Shown here: one piece after another, positions 1 to 6,458 of the stretch
Numbering within the stretch: position 1 is the first letter of the stretch
How the letters are laid out: every line of letters begins with the position of its first letter
Assembly: GCA_964528575.1 (NCBI GenBank)
Contig: CAZGTQ010000415.1
Span: 1 to 11,309 of the forward strand
Length of the DNA stretch: 11,309 bases
Source: CAZGTQ01 sp964528575
GTDB taxonomy: Bacteria > Planctomycetota > UBA1135 > GCA-002686595
Reading direction: 5' to 3'
The notes under the pieces: model-generated
The model's database searches: none
The model's input: only the letters and a program-made list of their open reading frames with translations
What the model was told of the DNA's origin: nothing
Made by a program: the position numbers and the translations under genes

Positions 1-1
1 C

Positions 2-238
2 GCGCGCGGCGGCCCGACGTGTCGCTCGGGCTCGGCGTACGTCGCGGTGCACGCGCTCGGCGACCCGATCCGGCGCTGGTCGGTCATGCCGCTCGGACCG
101 ACCGACGATCCGCGCTCGCCGTGGTTCGACGTCCAGACGCGTGCCTACGCGCGCCGCGAGCTCGCGCCGCGACCGTTCACCGACGCGGAGCTGCGGGCGG
201 CCGAGGCGGCCGAGACGCATCTGGTCGTGGAGCGCTAG
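2..238 (+). CDS. C-terminal fragment of a probable penicillin-acylase-family (Ntn hydrolase) protein
   Basis: Only the last 78 codons of this gene are in the window; the frame is open to the left edge and ends at TAG 236-238. The segment resembles the C-terminal end of penicillin acylase family amidohydrolases. The block GPTDDPRSPWFDVQ (residues 35-48 of the fragment) lines up with the family's typical G-Q-S-G-x-P-x-SPHY-x-D-Q block. It is followed at the expected distance by an 'RPFT' element before the end, corresponding to the family's 'PLxFT'. Family members cleave amide bonds, usually outside the cytoplasm, using an N-terminal Ser nucleophile released by autoprocessing. The catalytic residues lie upstream of the window and cannot be checked. 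The family call comes from remembered motif similarity over a short stretch, and the SPHY and DQ positions are only partly kept (SPWF, VQ). It is unrelated in function to the genes that follow. Confidence 0.55.
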   Translation, partial: ARGGPTCRSGSAYVAVHALGDPIRRWSVMPLGPTDDPRSPWFDVQTRAYARRELAPRPFTDAELRAAEAAETHLVVER

Positions 239-299
239 AGCGGCGGGAAATCGTTTCCTGGTCGAGCGCGGCGGCGCTCCGAGCAGCTTTGGGCGGTCC

Positions 300-308
300 T
301 GCTAGCAT
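300..308 (+). promoter_or_regulatory. Candidate extended -10 promoter element upstream of the secreted-protein gene
   Basis: TGCTAGCAT fits an extended -10 (TGn followed by TAnnAT) in a locally less GC-rich stretch about 75 nt before the ATG at 384. No convincing -35 hexamer is seen 16-18 nt upstream. A similar GCTAnnATG string lies upstream of the next operon. This is an inference from consensus only. Confidence 0.25.
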
Positions 309-383
309 GGAAATCGCATCTTCCGTTCCCCGCTCGCACCGACTCCCCACAGAGGCTCGCGCTTCGTCGCAGGCCTTCCCGCC

Positions 384-1589
384 ATGAAGGTTCGTGACCT
401 GTTCCTCGCTCTCGCCCTCGTCGCTCCGCCCGCTGCCGCGCAGGACGTGCAGGTGGGTAGCGACCTCTACACGATCTCCGACGACGGCTCCTCGTCCGTC
501 GACATGAGCATGGCGCCGCTGCCCGCGGGGACGTTCGGCCCCGCGTCGCTCGCGCTCACGTCCGTCGTGCCCGTGCGCGGCGTGACGATCGAGGGGACCG
601 GGCTCGTCGGCGCGAGCCTCGTCCTCGAGCGGCGCGCGACCGCGGCGCTGCCCGCGTGTCCGAGCTTCACGAACGTGCCGGTCGAGCTGCGCGGGTTCCG
701 CGCGCGCAGCATCGGCACCGTCGCGGTGCCGCTCTCCGGCGGCGGGACGTCGAAGTACACGCTGGAGATGACCCTGTCGTCGGTCGCGCCGCAGACGATC
801 AGCACGATGTCGGTGTCGCGCTTCAAGCAGGCCGGCGGATCGTTCGGCGGGCTCAACCTGCTCCAGGGGACGTTCAGGCTGAAGTTCACCAAGGTCGCCG
901 GACCGGGCTTCCCCAGCGTCGTCGTCGACCCGTTCGGACCGCACGTGTTCGGAGCGACGCAGCCGTGGGGCTACACCGACGGCGGGCTGGGCGTGCCGAC
1001 GAGCCCGGGCGGCATGCTCGACCACGACGGCGACGGCGTCGCGGACAAGGCGTTCCCGCCGAGCTCGAACTTCTTCTCCGGCGTCGACTTCGTCGGCGGC
1101 ACCTGCTCGGGCGGCGGGCTCCCGTTCCAGTTCCCCTTCGTGCTCACGAGCTCCGCCGTGGCGCTCTCGCTCGGCGCGCCGCAAGCCGCGCTCGCCGCCG
1201 ACGCGACGACGGCGTCGGTCTCCGCCGGCGGCACGCAGAACCTGACGGTCGACGCGGGACCGCCCAACGCGGCCCTCGCGTACTTCGTGCTCGGCTCGGC
1301 GAGCGGGACGAGCCCGGGCCTGGTCGTCGACGGGACGCCGATCCCGCTCGTGCTGCCCGACCCGTACTTCAACGCGATGCTGTTCAACCCGAACACCGCC
1401 GGGTTCACGAACACGCTCGGCCTGCTCGACGGCCAGGGCCGCGCCGCGGCCTCGATCAACGCGCCGCCGGGCCTGAACCCGGGCTTCGTCGGCCTGTCGG
1501 TGAGCCACGCGTACGTCGTGCTGAACATCGCGGGCCTGGGCGGCGTCGTCTTCGCGAGCAATCCCGTGCAGCTCACGTTCGTGCCGTGA
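384..1589 (+). CDS. Secreted beta-rich protein of unknown function with a Ca-loop-like motif
   Basis: This encodes 401 residues. The N-terminus is a classical Sec signal peptide: MKVRD, a hydrophobic core at about residues 6-14, and AAA|Q with probable cleavage after A19. This supports the ATG at 384 as the start, although no clear Shine-Dalgarno sequence precedes it. The mature protein is rich in Gly, Ser, Thr, Val and Pro, with alternating hydrophobic residues typical of beta-sandwich folds. There are no further membrane spans. A DHDGDGVAD stretch (residues 213-221) matches the DxDxDGxxD calcium-loop pattern of thrombospondin-type-3 and dockerin-like repeats. Only two cysteines occur (C92, C241), which could form one disulfide. 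Residues of about 275-401 (AGGTQNLTVDAG, then SGTSPGL, LLDGQGRA and ASNPVQLTFVP) resemble a C-terminal module I recall from many secreted planctomycete proteins. The gene stands alone, with 145 nt before it and 120 nt after it. Function is unknown; a surface or extracellular structural or binding role is only a guess. Confidence 0.85.
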   Translation: MKVRDLFLALALVAPPAAAQDVQVGSDLYTISDDGSSSVDMSMAPLPAGTFGPASLALTSVVPVRGVTIEGTGLVGASLVLERRATAALPACPSFTNVPVELRGFRARSIGTVAVPLSGGGTSKYTLEMTLSSVAPQTISTMSVSRFKQAGGSFGGLNLLQGTFRLKFTKVAGPGFPSVVVDPFGPHVFGATQPWGYTDGGLGVPTSPGGMLDHDGDGVADKAFPPSSNFFSGVDFVGGTCSGGGLPFQFPFVLTSSAVALSLGAPQAALAADATTASVSAGGTQNLTVDAGPPNAALAYFVLGSASGTSPGLVVDGTPIPLVLPDPYFNAMLFNPNTAGFTNTLGLLDGQGRAAASINAPPGLNPGFVGLSVSHAYVVLNIAGLGGVVFASNPVQLTFVP

Positions 1590-1643
1590 CGCCGACGTCC
1601 GTGTGACGAGCACGCAGGCGGCCGCGCAAGGCGCCGCGCCGCT

Positions 1644-1674
1644 TTCGCAATACGGCACCACAAGACGCTACGAT
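1644..1674 (+). promoter_or_regulatory. Candidate promoter upstream of the VWA operon
   Basis: TACGAT (1669-1674) matches the TAnnAT -10 consensus and lies 35 nt before the TTG start at 1710. TTCGCA (1644-1649) matches four of six bases of TTGACA with a long 19-nt spacer. The region is the least GC-rich part of the 120-nt gap. If it is used, the 5' untranslated region would be only about 30 nt. Consensus match only. Confidence 0.3.
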
Positions 1675-1709
1675 GCGCCGCGGACGCGGCCCTGACCCGT
1701 CTCCGCCCG

Positions 1710-3545
1710 TTGTTCCACAACCCCCTGGGCCTGTTCGCGCTGCTCGCGGTGCCCGCGGTGCTCGCGCTGCACCTGTTCCGGCGGCGCTTCCGCCCGCGCC
1801 CGGTCAGTGCGATCTTCCTTTGGCAGGCCGAGGACCGCACCTCGCTCGCGGGCCGCAAGCGCGAGCCGCTGCGCTCGAGCGCGTCGCTCTGGTGCGAGCT
1901 GTTCGCCGCGCTCGCGCTCTCGCTCGCGCTCGCCGGGCCGCGCGCGTGCGGCGCGGGCGAGGCGGACCACCTCGTCGTCGTGCTCGACGACTCGGCGTCG
2001 ATGAGCGCCGTCGGCGCAGCCGAGAGCGCCGCCGTCGGAGCAGCCGAGAGCGCGGCGGCGCGCGCCCGGGCGCTCGTGCGCGAGCGCATGGACGCGCTCG
2101 CGGCTCGCTCGCGCGTCACGCTGATCGCGAGCGGGTCGCCGCCCGTGCTGCTCGCCGGCCCCGCGGCGTTCCCCGAGGAGGCGCAGGCCGCGCTCGACGC
2201 GTGGGACCCGAGCCGCGGGCGCCACGACCTGTCCCCCGCCGTCGCGCTCGGCCTGCAGCTCGCCGGCGACGGCTCGGTGCTGCTCGTCACCGATCGCCAC
2301 GAGCCGGACCGCTACCCGCCCGAGGTCGCGCTCGCCGCGCTCGGGACGCCGCTGGACAACGTCGCGATCACGCACGCGGCGCGCGCGCGCGTGCGCGGCG
2401 ACGAGCCCGGCGAGGTCGTCGAGCGCGTGTTCCTGACGGTGAGCGCGTTCACGACCGAACCCGTGCGCGCGCGCGTCGCGCTCGGCGCGCCGGGCGACCT
2501 GCTGCACGAGCGCGAGCTCGTGCTCGAGCCCGGCGGCCGCGAGCACCTCTCGTTCGAGCTGCCCGAGGGCGCTCCGACGATCGAGGCGCGCATCGAGGCC
2601 GACGCGCTCGTGATCGACGACCGCGCGACGCTCGCGCCGGTGCCGCCGCGCACCGTCGCGCTCTACTCGACGCTGCCGCCGTCGCTCGAGGCGTTCCTCG
2701 GCGTACGCTCCGGCGTCGACAGCCCCGGCCGCGTCGACCGCTGGCTCGCGATCGTGCCCGACAGCATCGACGCCGGCTCGCCCGATGCCGCGCACCTCGT
2801 GCTGTGCAGCGCGCCGCCGGCGGCCGCGGGCGCGGGTGGCCGCTCGCGCCCCTGGGCCCTCGCGCTCGAAGCGCAGGGCGCGGAGCGCGCCGACCTGATC
2901 GGGCCGTTCCTCGCCGAGCGGCGCCATCCGTTGCTCGAGGGCGTCACGCTGCAGGGGATCGTGTGGAGCGCGGAACCCGACCGCGCGCTGCCGGGCGCGC
3001 CGCTCGTCAGCGCGGGCGACCTCCCGCTGCTGACCGAGGAGCACGCCGGCGGGCGCACGCTCTGGCACGTGAACATCGATCCGCTGCGCTCGTCGCTGCA
3101 GCGCTCGCCCGAGTGGCCGATCCTGCTGGGCAACGCGGCCGAGGCGCGCCGGCGCGAGCTGCCGGGCCCCGAGAGCGCGAACGTCGCGGTCGGCGAGCGC
3201 TTCACCTACCGCGGCGACGGCGACACGACGTACGTGCTCGCGGGCGAGGGGACGGAGCGCGCGATCCGCGCGCGCGAGGCGCTCGTCATCGACGGCATCG
3301 CGCGCCCGGGCCGCTACGAGCTGCGCGCGAACGGCGAGCCGTTGTGCGCGATCGGCGTCAGCTTCTGCGACGCGGCGGAGTCGGACCTGCGCGTCCTCGG
3401 CGCGGGCGAGCGCGAGAGCAACCGCGCGTTCTCCGCGATCCGCTCCGGGCTCGGCCGCCTCGAGATGGCGCTCCTGCTCGCCGCGCTCGCGCTCGTCGTC
3501 CTCGACTGGATCGTCCTGGGCCGCGCGGCGCCCGTCGAGGCGTGA
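1710..3545 (+). CDS. BatA-like membrane protein with N-terminal double-TM region and VWA domain
   Basis: This encodes 611 residues with a TTG start. The start is chosen because the protein opens with FHNPLGLFALLAVPAVLALH followed by RRR, the usual N-terminus of the BatA/aerotolerance N-terminal double-TM family, and no ATG or GTG fits this frame nearby. Segments at about 6-21 and 62-76 are hydrophobic. A von Willebrand factor A domain follows, with metal-ion-dependent adhesion site residues D93-x-S95-x-S97 and the later LLVTD strand (191-195). A tandem 8-residue duplication sits just after the metal site (about 100-116). The middle (about 250-480) is a probable extracytoplasmic beta and Rossmann-like region. 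A single hydrophobic helix (586-604) anchors the C-terminus. BatA-like proteins are thought to work with DUF58 and MoxR proteins in envelope complexes, although their exact function is unsettled. The stop is 3 nt before the next ATG, so the two genes are probably co-transcribed and translationally coupled. Family assignment is good; the specific role is unknown. Confidence 0.85.
   Translation: MFHNPLGLFALLAVPAVLALHLFRRRFRPRPVSAIFLWQAEDRTSLAGRKREPLRSSASLWCELFAALALSLALAGPRACGAGEADHLVVVLDDSASMSAVGAAESAAVGAAESAAARARALVRERMDALAARSRVTLIASGSPPVLLAGPAAFPEEAQAALDAWDPSRGRHDLSPAVALGLQLAGDGSVLLVTDRHEPDRYPPEVALAALGTPLDNVAITHAARARVRGDEPGEVVERVFLTVSAFTTEPVRARVALGAPGDLLHERELVLEPGGREHLSFELPEGAPTIEARIEADALVIDDRATLAPVPPRTVALYSTLPPSLEAFLGVRSGVDSPGRVDRWLAIVPDSIDAGSPDAAHLVLCSAPPAAAGAGGRSRPWALALEAQGAERADLIGPFLAERRHPLLEGVTLQGIVWSAEPDRALPGAPLVSAGDLPLLTEEHAGGRTLWHVNIDPLRSSLQRSPEWPILLGNAAEARRRELPGPESANVAVGERFTYRGDGDTTYVLAGEGTERAIRAREALVIDGIARPGRYELRANGEPLCAIGVSFCDAAESDLRVLGAGERESNRAFSAIRSGLGRLEMALLLAALALVVLDWIVLGRAAPVEA
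2007..2054 (+). repeat. 24-bp in-frame tandem duplication in the VWA coding sequence
   Basis: Two adjacent 24-bp units (2007-2030 and 2031-2054) differ at only two positions, C/A at unit base 9 and C/G at unit base 24. Both are third-codon-position changes, so each unit encodes AVGAAESA. The duplication lies directly after the MIDAS motif and lengthens the following Ala-rich helix by eight residues. Confidence 0.9.
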
Positions 3546-3548
3546 CGC

Positions 3549-6398
3549 ATGGGCTTCCTGCACCCCGAGCTCCTGATCCTGCTCGTGCCCGCGGTGTGGG
3601 TGTGGTGGAGCCGCCGCGGCGAGGACCGCACGACGCGGGCGCTGCGCCTCGCCGCGGTGCTCGCCGTCGTGCTCGCGCTCGCGGCGCCGTACCTGCGCAC
3701 CGTCGCGTCGGGCCGCGACCTCGTCGTCGTCGTCGACCGCTCGCGCTCGATGCCGCCCGACGCCGAGAGCGCGGCGCTCGAGCTCGTCGCGCTCGCCGAG
3801 GAGGCGCGCGCGCAGGGCGATCGCGTCGCCGTCGTCGGCTTCGGCGGGCGCGCCGCGGTCGAGCGTCTCCCGGCGGACGGCGAGCGCTTCGCGGGCTTCG
3901 CGCGCAGCGTCGACGCGGACGGCTCGGACCTCGCGGCCGCGCTCGAGACGGCGCTGAACCTGATCCCCGAGGGCCGGCGCGGGGGCATCCTGCTCGTCTC
4001 CGACGGCGAGTCGAACGGCGCGGACCCGGTGCCGGTCGCGCGGCGCGCGTTCTCGCGCGACGTGCGCATCGACGTCCGCCCGTTCGCGCGCCCGGGGACG
4101 GCGGACCTCGCGGTCGAGCGCATCGAGCTGCCGCAGGAGGTCGCCGCGGGCGAGCCGTTCCAGTTCACCGTGTGGGTGCGCTCCGACCGGCGCGTCGAGA
4201 CCGAGTTCGTCATGGAGCGCGGCGCCACGCGCCTCAGCTCGGGCACGCGCACGTTCCAGCCGGGGCTCAATCGACTCGTGTTCCGCGACGTCGTCGACCG
4301 CGCGGGGGTCGCGGACTACACCGCGCGCGTCGCGCCCGCGGGCGGCACGGACGGGCTCGTCGACCGCGTCCCGGAGAACAACCGCGGCATCGGCGCGGTG
4401 CTCGTGCAGGGCCAGCGCGCGGTGCTCGTCGTCAACCACGACGGCGCCGAAGACACGCTCGTGCGCGCGCTGCGCAAGGCGCGCATCCCCGTCGCGGTCG
4501 CCAGCCCCGAGGGCGCGCCGCTCGACCGGCTCTCGCTCACCGGCTTCCGCGCCGTGATCCTCGAGAACGTCGCGGCGAACAGGCTCGGCGAAGGGCTGCA
4601 CGCGCTGCGCGAGCTCGTCACCGATCGCGGCGGCGGATTGCTCGTCACCGGCGGCAAGGCGAGCTTCGGGGTCGGCGGCTACTTCCTCTCGCCGCTCGAC
4701 GACGTCCTGCCGGTCTCGATGGAGATGCGCCAGGAGCACCGCAAGCAGGGCGTGGCGATGGCGATCGTCATGGATCGCTCGGGCTCGATGACGGCCACCG
4801 TGCCCGACGGGCGCTCGAAGATGGACCTCGCGAACCTCGGCGCGGTCGCGGCGATGGAGCTGCTCTCGCCGATCGACGCGATCAGCGTGATCGCGGTCGA
4901 CTCGAAGCCGCACGTCGTGCAGAGCCTCGCGCCCGTGACGAACATCGGGCCGATCGCGAGCCGCGTGCGCAGGATCGAGGCGGGCGGCGGCGGCATCTAC
5001 GTGTACACAGGTCTCGTCGTCGCGGTGAAACAGCTCGAGCATGCGCCGCAGAAGAACAAGCACATCATCCTGTTCGCGGACGCCGCCGACGCCGAGGAGC
5101 AGGAGCGCGTGCCGGCGCTGCTGAAGGCGGCGAAGACGCACGGCATCACGCTCTCGGTGATCGCGCTCGGCAGCGAGACCGACTCCGACGCCGCCTTCTT
5201 GAAGACGACCGCAGCGCAGGGCGAGGGGGAGGCGTACTTCACGCAGAGCGCGACCGAGCTGCCGCGCCTGTTCGCGCAGGACACGCTCACCGCAGCGCGC
5301 TCGACGTTCGTCGAGGAGCCGACGGCGGCGAGCGTGCTGCCCGACCTGCTCGGCCTCGGCGAGATCCCCTCGGGCCGCTTCCCGACGATCGAAGGGTACA
5401 ACCTCACGTACCTGCGGGCCGGCGCGAACGCGGGCGTCGTCACGAACGACGAGTACCGCGCGCCGCTCTTCGCGTTCCAGTACCAGGGCATCGGCCGCAG
5501 CGCCGCGTTCACGGGCGAGATCGGCGGCGCGTTCGGCCAGTCGCTCGTCCAGTGGCAGGACTTCGCGACGTTCTTCGTCACCGTCGTGCGCTGGCTCGCG
5601 GGCCAGGAGGAGCCGACGGACCTGTTCCCGTCGGTGCGGCGCGAGGGATCGCAGGCGGTGATCTCGGTCGAGGTCGAGGCGGGCTCGGGCGTACCGCCCG
5701 ACACCGCGCACCTCGCCGCGAGCCTGACCGACGCGAACGGCGCGCGCACCGACCTCGTGCTCGAGCGCGTCACGGAGAACCGCTTCGAAGCGCGCCACCC
5801 GCTCGCGGCGGAGGGCATCACGCTCGGCACGGTGCGCCTGGGCGAGGACCGCTTCGTCACGCTCCCGCCGATCGCGCTCCCCTACTCGCCCGAGTTCGAG
5901 CGCTCGACCGACCCCGAGCGCGGCGAGCGCCTGCTGCGCCGCGTCGCGAGCGAATCGGGCGGCGCCGTCGCGACGACGGTCCCCGCGCTCTTCGAAGGCG
6001 AGCGCGAGTCGAGCGCGTGGCGCGTCGTGTCGCGCGAGCTGCTCGTCGCCGCGATCCTGCTGCTCCTCTTCGAGATCGCCGGCCGCCGGCTCCAGCTCTG
6101 GGGCAGCCTCGGCGTCCCCGCCGGCGCGCGCACCGCCGCCGCGCGCGCCGGTGCAGCGGCCGGTGGGCTCGCGCGTCGGCTGCGCCCGCGCCGCGCCGCC
6201 GAGCACGAGGCGCCGAAGCGCCGCGAGAGCGCGCCCGCGACGCCCGACGAGTCGGCGCCCGCCGAGTCGGCGCCCGCCGCCGGCGCGTCGCGCTCCGCTG
6301 CGGGCCCGCAGGAGCCGAGCCCGGGCGCCGAGCCCCCCAGTCTCGGCTCCGCGCTCGAGCGCGCGCGCCGCGAGGCGGGCCGCAAGCTCGGCCGCTGA
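3549..6398 (+). CDS. Double-VWA membrane protein with glutamine-amidotransferase-like domain
   Basis: This encodes 949 residues, with an ATG 3 nt after the preceding stop. Two N-terminal hydrophobic segments (about 7-20 and 31-47) lead into a first VWA domain with metal site D63-x-S65-x-S67 and the strand ILLVSDG (147-153). A beta-rich region (about 185-285) comes next. A class I glutamine-amidotransferase-like Rossmann segment follows (about 289-390: AVLVVNHDG, then FRAVILENV, then GGGLLVTGGKASFGVGGY). A second VWA domain has metal site D409-x-S411-x-S413, T487 and D511. A further beta region (about 600-775), a TM helix (about 830-845) and a 100-residue tail rich in Ala, Pro, Arg and Glu complete the protein. 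The whole protein has no cysteine, so the amidotransferase-like fold cannot use the usual Cys nucleophile and is probably structural or ligand-binding. Similar large VWA/GATase-like proteins are common in planctomycetes beside BatA and DUF58 genes. Most of the chain is likely extracytoplasmic. The function is not established. Confidence 0.85.
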   Translation: MGFLHPELLILLVPAVWVWWSRRGEDRTTRALRLAAVLAVVLALAAPYLRTVASGRDLVVVVDRSRSMPPDAESAALELVALAEEARAQGDRVAVVGFGGRAAVERLPADGERFAGFARSVDADGSDLAAALETALNLIPEGRRGGILLVSDGESNGADPVPVARRAFSRDVRIDVRPFARPGTADLAVERIELPQEVAAGEPFQFTVWVRSDRRVETEFVMERGATRLSSGTRTFQPGLNRLVFRDVVDRAGVADYTARVAPAGGTDGLVDRVPENNRGIGAVLVQGQRAVLVVNHDGAEDTLVRALRKARIPVAVASPEGAPLDRLSLTGFRAVILENVAANRLGEGLHALRELVTDRGGGLLVTGGKASFGVGGYFLSPLDDVLPVSMEMRQEHRKQGVAMAIVMDRSGSMTATVPDGRSKMDLANLGAVAAMELLSPIDAISVIAVDSKPHVVQSLAPVTNIGPIASRVRRIEAGGGGIYVYTGLVVAVKQLEHAPQKNKHIILFADAADAEEQERVPALLKAAKTHGITLSVIALGSETDSDAAFLKTTAAQGEGEAYFTQSATELPRLFAQDTLTAARSTFVEEPTAASVLPDLLGLGEIPSGRFPTIEGYNLTYLRAGANAGVVTNDEYRAPLFAFQYQGIGRSAAFTGEIGGAFGQSLVQWQDFATFFVTVVRWLAGQEEPTDLFPSVRREGSQAVISVEVEAGSGVPPDTAHLAASLTDANGARTDLVLERVTENRFEARHPLAAEGITLGTVRLGEDRFVTLPPIALPYSPEFERSTDPERGERLLRRVASESGGAVATTVPALFEGERESSAWRVVSRELLVAAILLLLFEIAGRRLQLWGSLGVPAGARTAAARAGAAAGGLARRLRPRRAAEHEAPKRRESAPATPDESAPAESAPAAGASRSAAGPQEPSPGAEPPSLGSALERARREAGRKLGR
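6249..6278 (+). repeat. Perfect 15-bp tandem repeat in the C-terminal tail
   Basis: Two identical units of GAGTCGGCGCCCGCC (6249-6263 and 6264-6278) encode ESAPA-ESAPA in the low-complexity tail of the double-VWA protein. The identity at every codon position suggests recent slippage. Confidence 0.9.
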
Positions 6399-6423
6399 GC
6401 TCGGCCGCCGAGCTCGGCCGCCA
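6385..6423 (+). repeat. 13-bp tandem repeat, three copies, across the stop codon
   Basis: Three head-to-tail copies of AGCTCGGCCGCYR-like units lie at 6385-6397, 6398-6410 and 6411-6423, differing only in the last two or three bases. The first copy carries the final Leu-Gly codons and most of the TGA stop (6396-6398). The other two lie in the convergent intergenic gap. Confidence 0.9.
6394..6418. terminator. GC-rich hairpin between convergent operons, possible transcription end
   Basis: GAGCTCGG (6397-6404), loop CCG and CCGAGCTC (6408-6415) form a perfect 8-bp stem. On plus-strand RNA it extends through one G-U pair and two further G-C pairs (6394-6396 with 6416-6418). It overlaps the stop codon of the plus-strand operon and lies about 40 nt past the end of the minus-strand operon. 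No U-tract follows on either strand, so it is not a standard intrinsic terminator. It could block RNA degradation or pause polymerase between the converging genes. Confidence 0.4.
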
Positions 6424-6458
6424 ACATCGCCAGAGAGCAGCGCCTGGAAGCTGCCCGC

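Noticed and set aside
1617..1645. Possible intrinsic terminator after the secreted-protein gene (GCGGC...GCCGC followed by TTT)
   Set aside because: The outer stem is only 5 bp with a 15-nt loop, the inner pairing is interrupted by mismatches, and three T residues are too few. In such GC-rich DNA this arises easily by chance.
177..1661. A 494-codon minus-strand frame antisense to the secreted-protein gene
   Set aside because: Composition is typical of a shadow frame, and the plus strand has a proper signal peptide and domain-like sequence.
2379..2397. Alternating purine-pyrimidine run of 19 nt, possible Z-DNA tract
   Set aside because: It is fully explained by Ala/Arg codons in the BatA-like gene, and similar runs recur through the window because of base composition.
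1668..6206. A 1512-codon open frame on the minus strand antisense to both VWA genes
   Set aside because: The product is low-complexity Arg/Ala/Glu-rich sequence with no recognisable domain. It arises because G/C-ending codons on the plus strand rarely give stop codons in the opposite frame.
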